A stretch of DNA of 44,736 nucleotides from Peptoniphilaceae bacterium (GCA_030152565.1 JASLJE010000051.1:1-44736); one strand, 5' to 3'; positions 15,620 to 23,571 are shown, numbered from the stretch's first letter. A program made the numbers and translations. Notes: generated by a model from the sequence alone, not told the origin.

Positions 15620-16318
15620 ATGTCAGTATATTTAGCAGAATTTATCGGAACGGCAATATTAATCTTTTTTGGTGTAGGAGTTAACGCTTCTGTAAACTTG
15701 AACAAATCATTCTCAAAAAATGCAGGATGGTTAACAATCACTTTTGGTTGGGGACTTGGTGTTATGTTAGGTGCATACGCAGTTGGTAGTGTAAGTGGAG
15801 CTCACTTAAACCCAGCAGTAACAATAGCATTTGCATCCATCGGTGACTTAGCTTGGAATTTAGTACCAGGATACATATTAGCACAAGTAGCTGGAGCTAT
15901 GTTTGGATCACTTTTAGTATTCTTAATGTATTCTCCACACTGGAAAGAAACACAAGAAGATAAATTAGGCATATTCGCAACAGGCCCTGCTATAGATAGC
16001 AAGGGACAAAACTTATTATCAGAACTTATTGGAACATTTTTCTTAGTATTTGGTATTATGGCAATCAATGCAAATGAATTAAGTCCTGGATTTGGACCAT
16101 TTGCAGTAGGTTTATTAATCGTAGCACTTGGTATTTCAGCTGGTGGAGCAACAGGTTATGCAATCAACCCAGCAAGAGACCTTGGACCTAGATTGGCTTA
16201 TATGATCTTACCAGTAGGCGGAGAAAAAGACGGTAACTGGGGTTATGCTTGGGTACCAGTAGTTGGACCAATAATTGGAGCTGTATTAGCTGCATTAGTT
16301 TATACAGGATTATTCTAG
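15620..16318 (+). CDS. glpF: Glycerol uptake facilitator GlpF (MIP channel)
   Basis: A six-helix aquaglyceroporin that lets glycerol diffuse across the membrane. The 232-aa protein carries the two half-helix NPA motifs, SGAHLNPAVTIAF and GYAINPARDLGPR. The Asp after the second NPA-Arg (NPARD) is the mark of glycerol-conducting members rather than strict water channels. The ATG follows TTGGGGGAGAG. Codon choice is biased like the ribosomal genes. It is followed after 18 bp by glpK under the same promoter, cre and attenuator. Confidence 0.96.
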   Translation: MSVYLAEFIGTAILIFFGVGVNASVNLNKSFSKNAGWLTITFGWGLGVMLGAYAVGSVSGAHLNPAVTIAFASIGDLAWNLVPGYILAQVAGAMFGSLLVFLMYSPHWKETQEDKLGIFATGPAIDSKGQNLLSELIGTFFLVFGIMAINANELSPGFGPFAVGLLIVALGISAGGATGYAINPARDLGPRLAYMILPVGGEKDGNWGYAWVPVVGPIIGAVLAALVYTGLF

Positions 16319-16336
16319 TAAAAGAGGGGGATTACA

Positions 16337-17842
16337 ATGACAGAGAAATATATCTTATCATTTGACGCAGGAACAACAAGTTCTAGAGCAATTATATTTA
16401 ACAAAAAAGGTGAAATAATCAAAGTTTCACAAAAAGAATTTAAACAAATTTATCCAAAACCAGGTTGGGTAGAACACGATGCAATGGAAATTTGGGGATC
16501 TCAAAGTGGTGTTGCAAGAGAAGTTCTTGAAATGGCTGGTATAAGACCAGACCAAATCGCTGGTATAGGTATTACTAACCAAAGAGAAACAACTATAGTT
16601 TGGGATAAAAACACAGGAAAACCTGTTTACAACGCTATAGTTTGGCAATGTAGAAGAACTGCTAACTACTGTGAAAAATTAAAAGCAGCTGGTTGGGAAG
16701 AAAAAATAAGAGATAAAACTGGTTTAGTTATAGACGCTTATTTCTCAGCTACTAAAATAGCTTGGATCCTAGACAACGTTCCAGGAGCAAGAGAAAAAGC
16801 TGAAGCTGGTGACTTATTATTCGGTACAGTTGACACATGGTTAGTATGGAACTTAACTAGGGGTAAAGTCCACGTTACAGACTATTCAAACGCTTCTAGA
16901 ACAATGTTATTTAACATAAAAGAATTAAAATGGGATGAAGAAATCCTTAGATTATTAAATATACCAGAATCAATGTTACCAGAAGTTAGAAACTCATCTG
17001 AAGTTTATGGCGCAACTGATCCAGCAACTTACGGTGGAGCAGAAATACCTATATCAGGTATAGCTGGTGACCAACAAGCAGCATTATTCGGACAAACTTG
17101 TTTCTTCCCAGGTATGGTTAAAAATACTTATGGAACAGGATGTTTCGTACTAATGAATACTGGTGATAAACTTATAAAATCACAAAACGGACTATTGACA
17201 ACAATTGCATGGGGTATTGACGGAAAAGTTAACTACGCTTTAGAAGGATCTGTATTTATAGCAGGTGCTGCAATTCAATGGTTAAGAGACGAATTAAAAT
17301 TAGTATATGATTCACCACAATCAGAATACTATGCAAATAAAATTGAAGACACAGGTGGAGTATACGTAGTACCTGCATTTACAGGTTTAGGAGCTCCATA
17401 CTGGGATATGTATGCTAGAGGAGGAATCTTCGGTATAACTAGAGGTACTAAGAGAGAACATTTAGTTAGAGCTACTCTTGAATCATTAGCATATCAATCA
17501 AAAGACGTTATTGAAGCAATGGAAGAAGATGCTGGTATACCTCTTGCTAACTTAAGAGTTGACGGTGGTGCTTCAGCAAACAACTTCTTAATGCAATTCC
17601 AAGCAGACATGCTTGATACAGAAGTTCATAGACCAAAAACATTAGAAACTACAGCACTAGGTGCAGCTTACTTAGCTGGTCTAGCAGTAGGCTATTGGGA
17701 AAGTATGGATGACATTTATTCAGAATTTATAGTAGATAGAGAATTCATGCCTGCTATGAAGGACGAAGAAAGAAATAAGAATTACAAGTATTGGAAGAAA
17801 GCAGTTGAAAGAACAATGGGTTGGTTAGATAAGGAAGACTAG
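16337..17842 (+). CDS. glpK: Glycerol kinase GlpK
   Basis: Phosphorylates glycerol to sn-glycerol-3-phosphate with ATP, trapping it in the cell. The 501-aa FGGY kinase begins LSFDAGTTSSRAII and has GITNQRETTIVWD, the GDQQAALFGQ loop and KNTYGTGCF. The C-terminal FGGY signature region is around 'GLGAPYWDM' and 'DGGASANNFL'. The stretch near residues 229-234 reads PATYGG, where PTS-regulated Firmicute enzymes have a phosphorylatable His in a YHFFG motif; that His is absent here. AGAGGGGGA precedes the ATG. Confidence 0.97.
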   Translation: MTEKYILSFDAGTTSSRAIIFNKKGEIIKVSQKEFKQIYPKPGWVEHDAMEIWGSQSGVAREVLEMAGIRPDQIAGIGITNQRETTIVWDKNTGKPVYNAIVWQCRRTANYCEKLKAAGWEEKIRDKTGLVIDAYFSATKIAWILDNVPGAREKAEAGDLLFGTVDTWLVWNLTRGKVHVTDYSNASRTMLFNIKELKWDEEILRLLNIPESMLPEVRNSSEVYGATDPATYGGAEIPISGIAGDQQAALFGQTCFFPGMVKNTYGTGCFVLMNTGDKLIKSQNGLLTTIAWGIDGKVNYALEGSVFIAGAAIQWLRDELKLVYDSPQSEYYANKIEDTGGVYVVPAFTGLGAPYWDMYARGGIFGITRGTKREHLVRATLESLAYQSKDVIEAMEEDAGIPLANLRVDGGASANNFLMQFQADMLDTEVHRPKTLETTALGAAYLAGLAVGYWESMDDIYSEFIVDREFMPAMKDEERNKNYKYWKKAVERTMGWLDKED

Positions 17843-17850
17843 ACTCTTAC

Positions 17851-17899
17851 ACTATCTGATAGGGACCTATGGATATAGCTCCCTATCTGTTATAGTTTT
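17851..17899 (+). terminator. Probable terminator after glpK
   Basis: Two coaxial helices, ACTAT/ATAGT outside and GATAGGGA/TCCCTATC inside, followed by only a short TTTT. The hairpin is good but the T tract is weak, so termination may be partial. Confidence 0.55.
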
Positions 17900-17915
17900 A
17901 ACTTATGGTTAAAAC

Positions 17916-17944
17916 TTGACAAAATAATTCCATTATATTATCTT
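17916..17944 (+). promoter_or_regulatory. Promoter of the glycerol-3-phosphate oxidation genes
   Basis: TTGACA (17916-17921), 17-bp spacer, TATCTT (17939-17944). No cre match is seen here, unlike the glpF promoter. Confidence 0.6.
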
Positions 17945-17985
17945 AAGAATGTAATAAATAAATATCTAATATTATTTTGAGTTAT

Positions 17986-18034
17986 AGAGTATGTGAGAGT
18001 TTAATTCAGGAACTTTTCACGTACTCTTTTTTTT
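17986..18034 (+). promoter_or_regulatory. Leader attenuator of glpA-like operon (putative GlpP target)
   Basis: An 11-bp stem, AGAGTATGTGA with TCACGTACTCT (one G-U), encloses a 20-nt loop and ends in a run of eight T: a clear intrinsic terminator 20 bp before the glpA-like ATG. The 5' arm plus loop (17986-18008) match the glpF leader (15501-15523) at 20 of 23 bases, including GAGTTTAATTCA in the loop. Readthrough would need an antiterminator, most simply GlpP. Confidence 0.75.
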
Positions 18035-18054
18035 GTAAAAATTTGGAGGTAGAT

Positions 18055-19488
18055 ATGTACGATGTATTAATCATTGGGGGAGGAGCAATAGGTACAACTA
18101 TAGCTAGAACCCTATCAAAGTATGACAATAAAGTGGCTTTATTAGAAAAGAACATTGAGGTTTGCCAAGAGACAACCAAGGCTAACTCAGCAATCGTTCA
18201 CGGTGGATTTGATGCTGAACCAGGAACATTGAAAGCTAAATTAAATGTAAAGGGTAATCAAATGTACCCAAAACTTAGTGAAGAATTGGACTTTACATTT
18301 AATAAAATAGGCTCTTTAGTCTTAGCTTTTAGTGAAGATGAAATGAAAACTGTTAAAGAACTTTATGATAGAGGAATCGAAAACGAATGTGTAGGCCTTG
18401 AAATCATAGACGGAGACAGAGTAAGAGAAATCGAACCTAAAGTATCTGATGAAGTAGTAGGAGCTTTATACTGTGAGAGCGCAGGTGTTGTAGATCCATT
18501 TAACTATACATATGCAATGATCGAAAACGCTGTTACAAACGGAGTTGAATTATTTACTGAAACAGAAGTTACAGGTTTAGAAAAGAAAGAAGACCATGTG
18601 GTTGTTAAGACAAATAAGGGAGAATTTACTTCTAAATACGTTATAAATGCAGCTGGTTTATTCTCAGACAAGGTTGCTCAAATGGCTGGAGATGATGACT
18701 TCTATATCATTCCTACTAAGGGAGTATACAGACTATTAGACAAAACAAAAGCAGATTACATAAATACTGTATTATTCCAAACACCTACAGCAGCAGGTAA
18801 GGGAGTATTAGTTACAGCTACTTATGATGGAAACACAATGATTGGACCTACAGCTGATAAGATCCAAACAGTAGAAGATACAACTACAGAAGCTGAATCA
18901 TTGGTTAAATTAGATACACTAGGAAAGAAATCAGTTCCAAGTATCAACCTAAAGAAAACAATCAGAGTATTCACAGGTGTTAGGGCTAAACCTAATACAG
19001 GAGACTTTATGATTTACCCTTCAAAACACATGGACGGAGTTGTTCACTGTGGAGGTATTGAATCACCAGGTCTTGCATCAGCACCAGCTATAGGTGAATA
19101 TGTAGAAGAAATACTTATAGGTCTTGGAATGAATACAAGTCCAAACCCTAACTACAATCCTGAAAGAAAAGCAATTGATAGAATTGTAGAATTAAGCTTA
19201 GAAGATAAGGTTAAGAAAATAGAAGAAGATCCAAATTACGGTAAGGTAATTTGTAGATGTGAAACTGTTTCTGAAGGAGAAATCATCGAAGCTATCCGCA
19301 GACCAGCAGGAGCTAGAACTGTTGACGGAGTTAAGAGAAGAGTTAGAGCTGGTATGGGAAGATGTCAAGGTGGATTCTGTGGTCCAAGAGTATTAGAAAT
19401 ATTAGCTAGAGAATTAGACATAGACCAAACAGAAGTTAAAAAAGATTTATCAGGATCAGAAATCGTTGAAAGACATTTAAAGAAATAG
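18055..19488 (+). CDS. glpA: GlpA-like FAD-dependent glycerol-3-phosphate dehydrogenase with BFD Fe-S domain
   Basis: Expected to oxidise G3P to dihydroxyacetone phosphate. The 477-aa protein starts with a DAO-type Rossmann fold, VLIIGGGAIGTTIA, followed by 'NSAIVHGGFDAEPGTLKAKL', and 'HCGGIESPGLASAPAIG' near the FAD end. A BFD-like [2Fe-2S] domain follows with cysteines C400, C402, C437 and C442 (CRC and CQGGFC). The true start is ATG 18055 behind TTGGAGGT; the frame stays open upstream to 17977, but that stretch is the leader hairpin. Domain order matches E. coli GlpA. It is followed by two partner genes with 10-bp and overlapping junctions. Confidence 0.87.
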   Translation: MYDVLIIGGGAIGTTIARTLSKYDNKVALLEKNIEVCQETTKANSAIVHGGFDAEPGTLKAKLNVKGNQMYPKLSEELDFTFNKIGSLVLAFSEDEMKTVKELYDRGIENECVGLEIIDGDRVREIEPKVSDEVVGALYCESAGVVDPFNYTYAMIENAVTNGVELFTETEVTGLEKKEDHVVVKTNKGEFTSKYVINAAGLFSDKVAQMAGDDDFYIIPTKGVYRLLDKTKADYINTVLFQTPTAAGKGVLVTATYDGNTMIGPTADKIQTVEDTTTEAESLVKLDTLGKKSVPSINLKKTIRVFTGVRAKPNTGDFMIYPSKHMDGVVHCGGIESPGLASAPAIGEYVEEILIGLGMNTSPNPNYNPERKAIDRIVELSLEDKVKKIEEDPNYGKVICRCETVSEGEIIEAIRRPAGARTVDGVKRRVRAGMGRCQGGFCGPRVLEILARELDIDQTEVKKDLSGSEIVERHLKK

Positions 19489-19498
19489 GAGATGGATT

Positions 19499-20752
19499 AT
19501 GTTAAATTATGATTTAGTAGTAATAGGTGGTGGCCCAGCAGGATTAGGTGCTGCTGTAGAAGCCAAAAAAAATGGAATTGATTCTATATTAATTATAGAA
19601 AGAGATAGAGAACTAGGTGGAATTCTTAACCAATGTATCCATAATGGATTTGGTTTACACGAATTCAAGGAAGAATTAACAGGACCTGAATACGCTTCAA
19701 GATTTATCCATCAAGTTGAAGACGAAGGCATAGAATACATGTTAAATACCATGGTTATAGACCTTAACGAAAACAAGGAAATAATCGCCCTAAGCGACAA
19801 TGGACTTGTTAGCGTTAAAGCTAAGGCTGTAGTATTAGCAATGGGATGTAGAGAAAGAACTGCAGGAGCAGTTGCTATAAATGGTTATAGACCAGCTGGT
19901 GTTTACACAGCAGGTATGGCTCAAAGATTAATGAACATGGAAGGATTAATGGTAGGTAAGGAAGTTGTTATCTACGGATCTGGAGACATAGGATTAATCA
20001 TGGCAAGAAGAATGACTCTTGAAGGTGCTAAGGTAAAATGTGTTGTTGAAATATCACCTACTTCAAGTGGATTAAACAGAAATATTGCCCAATGTTTAGA
20101 TGACTATGGTATACCATTATATCTAAGCCATAACATAAACAAAATTCACGGTAAGAGCAGAATAGAAGGAGTTACTATTTCCCAAGTAGATGACAAATGG
20201 GCTCCAATACCAGGAACTGAAGAATACATCGAATGTGATACCCTATTATTATCAATAGGTCTTATCCCAGAAAATGAATTATCAGTTAATGCTGGTATAG
20301 ACTTAGGAACTGTTACTAACGGACCTAAAATCAAATCAAACATGGAAACAAACATGGACGGAGTATTCTCATGCGGTAACGTTTTACACGTACACGACAT
20401 CGTAGACTTCGTAACTAAGGAAAGTAGAATGGCTGGTAAGAATGCAGCTGATTATATAAACGGTATTGACGACTCAGAAGGTAAACAATTAGTTGAAACT
20501 TCTGCTCTAGAAGGAATATCATATGTAATTCCTAACTATATAATCTCAGGTGGTAAGGACGGAGCAAATCTTTACATGAGATCAAGAGGAATTTACAAAA
20601 ATGTTGATATATTAGTTAAGAGTGGAGATAAGCTTATTAAAAAGAAAAAAATGAGAACTATGATACCATCAGAAATGATTAATATACCACTTAAGCCTGA
20701 AGATATTGAAAATATCACAGAACCAGTTACAGTAGAAGTGGAGGGATTATAA
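19499..20752 (+). CDS. FAD/NAD(P)-dependent oxidoreductase of the G3P oxidation module
   Basis: A 417-aa flavoprotein with two dinucleotide-binding folds: FAD at the N-terminus (VVIGGGPAGLGAAVEAKKNG) and a second at the centre (YGSGDIGLIMARRMTLEGA). 'GGILNQCIHNGFGLHEF' and 'AMGCRERTAG' are marks of the subfamily that sits beside GlpA-like proteins in clostridia. The FAD-closing motif is GVFSCGNVLHVHD. It probably passes electrons between the GlpA-like subunit and a nicotinamide or another carrier; the acceptor is unknown. It occupies the place of GlpB but is not clearly GlpB. It overlaps the next gene by one base. Confidence 0.85.
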   Translation: MLNYDLVVIGGGPAGLGAAVEAKKNGIDSILIIERDRELGGILNQCIHNGFGLHEFKEELTGPEYASRFIHQVEDEGIEYMLNTMVIDLNENKEIIALSDNGLVSVKAKAVVLAMGCRERTAGAVAINGYRPAGVYTAGMAQRLMNMEGLMVGKEVVIYGSGDIGLIMARRMTLEGAKVKCVVEISPTSSGLNRNIAQCLDDYGIPLYLSHNINKIHGKSRIEGVTISQVDDKWAPIPGTEEYIECDTLLLSIGLIPENELSVNAGIDLGTVTNGPKIKSNMETNMDGVFSCGNVLHVHDIVDFVTKESRMAGKNAADYINGIDDSEGKQLVETSALEGISYVIPNYIISGGKDGANLYMRSRGIYKNVDILVKSGDKLIKKKKMRTMIPSEMINIPLKPEDIENITEPVTVEVEGL

Positions 20753-21129
20753 TGGAAAATACTAAAAGAGAATTTGTATGTATAGTTTGTCCTATGGGAT
20801 GTAACCTAACAGTTGAAAAAGATGATAATGGGGAATATCAAGTTTCCGGTAACACTTGTAAAAGAGGTGAAGTTTACGGTAAACAAGAAATGATAGACCC
20901 AAGAAGACACATAGCTTCAACCATCAGAGTTAGAGGCGGCTTCTTAAACCTTGTACCAGTTAAAACTGACAAGGAAATACCAAAAGGACAAATCTTTGAG
21001 GTGATGAGAGAAGTAAACAATACAGAAATCGATGCTCCAGTAAAATTAGGAGATGTATTAATCGAGAATGTAGCAGGAACAGGAAGTAACATCGTAGCGA
21101 CGAGAGATATAGATAGAATTGATCAATAA
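20752..21129 (+). CDS. DUF1667 Fe-S protein of the G3P oxidation module
   Basis: A 125-aa soluble protein. Four cysteines, C10, C13, C17 (CIVCPMGC) and C36 (NTCKRG), resemble the N-terminal [4Fe-4S] site of molybdopterin oxidoreductases, though no such domain follows. DUF1667 proteins are routinely found third in GlpA/FAD-oxidoreductase operons of anaerobic Firmicutes and are taken to be small electron-transfer subunits; direct biochemical proof is limited. The ATG shares a base with the preceding stop. A terminator follows directly. Confidence 0.85.
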   Translation: MENTKREFVCIVCPMGCNLTVEKDDNGEYQVSGNTCKRGEVYGKQEMIDPRRHIASTIRVRGGFLNLVPVKTDKEIPKGQIFEVMREVNNTEIDAPVKLGDVLIENVAGTGSNIVATRDIDRIDQ

Positions 21130-21133
21130 AAGA

Positions 21134-21154
21134 GCACCCTATGGGTGCTTTTTT
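21134..21154 (+). terminator. Terminator between the glp operon and the convergent Na/Pi gene
   Basis: Stem GCACCC/GGGTGC with TAT loop and six T residues on the plus strand. On the minus strand the same stem is followed by CTCTTTT, so it may serve both convergent genes. Confidence 0.85.
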
Positions 21155-21165
21155 ATTAAGTATTT

Positions 21166-22773
21166 TTAAATCATTGATTCAAATGCTTCAGCTATATTTA
21201 CCAAGTGGTCAGATACCCTGCCCAGGTAGGTACATAGCTTGTCATATAAAAGACCTGATTCGGTAACACAGGTTCCATTTTTCATTCTTTCAACATGTGA
21301 ATCCCTATTGGATTCGATTAAACTATCGATTCTATAGGCGGTTGTATAAATCTTTTTAATCTTGAAACTATCTTGTTGTAGGTTGTAGTTTATCTCATCA
21401 AACATCTTGTTGATAAGCTTAAATACTGCCTCCAATTCTTCTAGGGCTGTGTCTGTAAAGACTAGGTCCTTGTCATTTTTCTCTATGGCCACATTGTCTA
21501 TGCTGATGGAGTAGTCTCCTACCCTTTCTATATTGGACGCTATGGTCAAGTAGCCTGACAATTGATTGTATTGGTACTTACCCAATTGATTGGACATAGT
21601 CTTTACTGATAGTCTGGTTATTTCTGTATTCAAAAAGTTTATAATTTCTTCATTATAGCGGATGGTGGCTGATTGTTTGTCAGTGTACTTAAGGAAGTTG
21701 TTACAGGATGCTTGGAAGTTTGATTTTGAAACGTCTAGCATTCTGATAAGTTCTTGCTTTAAGTTACTGATCATTACAATTGAATCACCAAAACTTTGCT
21801 TGTTTAAGTAGATTAATTTCTTACTGTCTTCTTCATCATCAGATCCCTTTATTAAGTAAGTTGAAGCCATAGCTATATACTTGGAAAAAGGAAGCAACAT
21901 TAAAGTTGTACTAATATTAAAGATGATATGAATGTTTGCAATTTGCTGTTTAGGGTTGGCTGACAGGCCTTTTAAGGCTGGTATTAGTGGTGTGAAACTA
22001 GCTAGGGCTGCAAAAATTACTGTACCCAAGATGTTAAACAAAACGTGGGATGTAGCAGCTCTCTTGGCGTTCTTATTAGCTCCTGCTGAGGCTATAAGGG
22101 AAGTAACACACGTACCTATGTTTTGTCCAAGTATGATGTAGAAACTTGTTCTGAAGTCAACTAGGCCTTGTGAAGCTAGGGCTTGTAGGATACCTTGTGA
22201 TGCAGCTGAACTTTGAATAACTGCTGTAACTATAGTACCTATTAAGATAGCGACAAAAGGATTGGTAACTCCTGCCATTAGACTGATGAACTTTTCACTC
22301 TCATTCAAAGGCGCCATTGCATCAGTCATGATTCCCATACCCATAAATAAGAAGCCGACACCTATGATTATTTGTCCTGCGTGTATTCTCTTTCTTTTCT
22401 TTCCAAACAGTAAAAATAACATTCCTATGAATGCTATAAAGGGCGCTATCTTATTCACGTTTAGAGCCATTAACTGTCCGGTAATAGTGGTACCAATATT
22501 GGCACCCATTATAATGTTTACAGCCTGATTAAGGGTCATTAGTTTTGAGTTAACAAAACCTACTACCATAACTGTAGTTGCAGATGAGCTTTGGATGACA
22601 GCTGTAATTAAAGCTCCAACTAGGACTCCTAGTAGTTTCTTATTGGTCAGCTTCTCCAGGATCTTCTGCAATTTGTTTCCAGCAAGTAACTCAAGACCCT
22701 TGCCCATAACTTCCATTCCGTAGAGGAATAGGGCCAGTCCACCGAGCATCTGGAAAACATGCCATATATCCAT
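21166..22773 (-). CDS. Na/Pi cotransporter family protein with PhoU-like C-terminus
   Basis: A 535-aa membrane protein, the only minus-strand gene in the core of the window. The N-terminal two thirds holds two inverted-topology Na_Pi_cotrans repeats marked by the paired QSSS motifs, VIQSSSATTVMVVG and VIQSSAASQGILQ. The remaining ~200 residues are a charged, helical PhoU-like domain. It probably imports phosphate with sodium; an export or sensing role is possible for PhoU-fused members. The ATG (complement of 22771-22773) is preceded on its strand by GGAGG. Convergent with the glp operon, divergent from the S10 operon. Confidence 0.9.
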   Translation of the reverse strand: MDIWHVFQMLGGLALFLYGMEVMGKGLELLAGNKLQKILEKLTNKKLLGVLVGALITAVIQSSSATTVMVVGFVNSKLMTLNQAVNIIMGANIGTTITGQLMALNVNKIAPFIAFIGMLFLLFGKKRKRIHAGQIIIGVGFLFMGMGIMTDAMAPLNESEKFISLMAGVTNPFVAILIGTIVTAVIQSSAASQGILQALASQGLVDFRTSFYIILGQNIGTCVTSLIASAGANKNAKRAATSHVLFNILGTVIFAALASFTPLIPALKGLSANPKQQIANIHIIFNISTTLMLLPFSKYIAMASTYLIKGSDDEEDSKKLIYLNKQSFGDSIVMISNLKQELIRMLDVSKSNFQASCNNFLKYTDKQSATIRYNEEIINFLNTEITRLSVKTMSNQLGKYQYNQLSGYLTIASNIERVGDYSISIDNVAIEKNDKDLVFTDTALEELEAVFKLINKMFDEINYNLQQDSFKIKKIYTTAYRIDSLIESNRDSHVERMKNGTCVTESGLLYDKLCTYLGRVSDHLVNIAEAFESMI

Positions 22774-22968
22774 ATAATAATTTCCTCCATGCTTTTATTA
22801 AATTCAATATAATAATTGTACTATAAAATAGTTTAAAGTAAAGAATAATAATAAATGCCTATATATTATATATATAAGGAAGGAAAGGAGAAAGGACAGG
22901 TTTGGGGAAAATGAATATTACACAAACGTAACAATTTATAGGATTAGAAAGGAAATCTAAAAAAAAGC
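22774..22968. other. AT-rich intergenic region between divergent Na/Pi and rpsJ units
   Basis: No coding sequence is supported. It holds the minus-strand ribosome site of the Na/Pi gene (22783-22790), an AT alternating run (about 22860-22877), and a purine-rich stretch (about 22877-22900). A six-codon ATG-to-TAA frame near 22912 is too short to credit. A minus-strand promoter for the Na/Pi gene must lie here but no convincing -35/-10 pair was found. Confidence 0.5.
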
Positions 22969-22997
22969 TTGCACAAAGTACTACTTTCATGTATTAT
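22969..22997 (+). promoter_or_regulatory. Promoter of the S10-spc-alpha ribosomal operon
   Basis: TTGCAC (22969-22974), exact 17-bp spacer, TATTAT (22992-22997). Expected start near 23004, leaving a leader of about 200 nt before rpsJ. Identical 9-mers CAAAGTACT at 22974 and 23000 flank the -10. Confidence 0.75.
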
Positions 22998-23008
22998 ATC
23001 AAAGTACT

Positions 23009-23163
23009 GAATTTTAAGCGGTGAGTGGGAGGTTGCCAAACTGTAAACTTCTTGTAGACAGCTTTGGGAAATTCACACTAAGTTAGTTCAATAATGATAT
23101 TGAATGGCCCAGAAGATATTCAGATTTTTTTAAGACTCGGATATGGTACACCCGGATATGAGT
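23009..23163 (+). ncRNA. Structured leader of the S10 operon (candidate cis-regulatory RNA)
   Basis: The leader has several compatible helices: GAATTT (23009-23014) with AAATTC (23069-23074) closing an inner hairpin CCAAACTG (23036-23043) with CAGCTTTGG (23059-23067, one bulged C); then a perfect 7-bp hairpin TTCAATA/TATTGAA (23087-23104). TTGAAT (23100-23105) can instead pair with ATTCAG (23118-23123), giving a weak hairpin just before seven T (23125-23131). A further helix joins 23135-23144 and 23156-23163. The function is inferred; ribosomal operons are commonly autoregulated through leaders. Confidence 0.5.
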
Positions 23164-23204
23164 ATCGCATGGGATTCGTTGAGAAGTACGAAAGAGGAGG
23201 AAAA

Positions 23205-23516
23205 ATGGCTAAACAACAAAAAATTAGAATCAGATTAAGAGCATACGATCATGAAGTGATTGATTTATCAGCACAAAAGATTGTAGAAACATGTAAGAGA
23301 ACAGGTGCAGAAGTATCTGGACCAATTCCATTACCAACAGAGATAGAAAAGGTGACTATCATACGTGCAGTTCACAAGTATAAAGATTCAAGAGAACAAT
23401 TCGAACAAAGAACGCACAAGAGATTAATTGATATCATCAATCCTAATGCTAAAACATTAGACGCTCTTAAAAAATTAAATCTACCAGCAGGCGTAGATAT
23501 CGAAATTAAGCTATAA
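23205..23516 (+). CDS. rpsJ: Small ribosomal subunit protein S10
   Basis: The 103-aa protein begins MAKQQKIRIRLRAYDHEVID, the invariant S10 N-terminus, and contains GPIPLPTEIEKVTI and the RTHKRLIDI segment. In NusG/NusB complexes S10 (NusE) also takes part in antitermination. The frame is open upstream to an ATG at 23094, but ATG 23205 has GAGGAGG at the right distance and the family start. First gene of the ribosomal superoperon. Confidence 0.97.
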   Translation: MAKQQKIRIRLRAYDHEVIDLSAQKIVETCKRTGAEVSGPIPLPTEIEKVTIIRAVHKYKDSREQFEQRTHKRLIDIINPNAKTLDALKKLNLPAGVDIEIKL

Positions 23517-23571
23517 GCTAAACTTAGTATGATTGCTAGGCAATCCAATGTAAGAAAAGGAGGAATATCTC

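Noticed and set aside
17977..18054. In-frame upstream extension of the glpA-like gene
   Set aside because: The stretch is the leader terminator hairpin and T run; ATG 18055 has GGAGGT and starts the FAD fold.
22859..22877. Alternating AT run as possible origin or regulatory element
   Set aside because: No DnaA boxes or iterons nearby; simple low-complexity AT sequence between divergent promoters.
22912..22932. Six-codon leader peptide before the S10 promoter
   Set aside because: It lies upstream of the mapped -35/-10 and has no regulatory codon run.
23094..23204. 37-codon in-frame N-terminal extension of rpsJ
   Set aside because: The ATG lies in a hairpin loop with no ribosome site; ATG 23205 has AGGAGG and gives the invariant S10 N-terminus.
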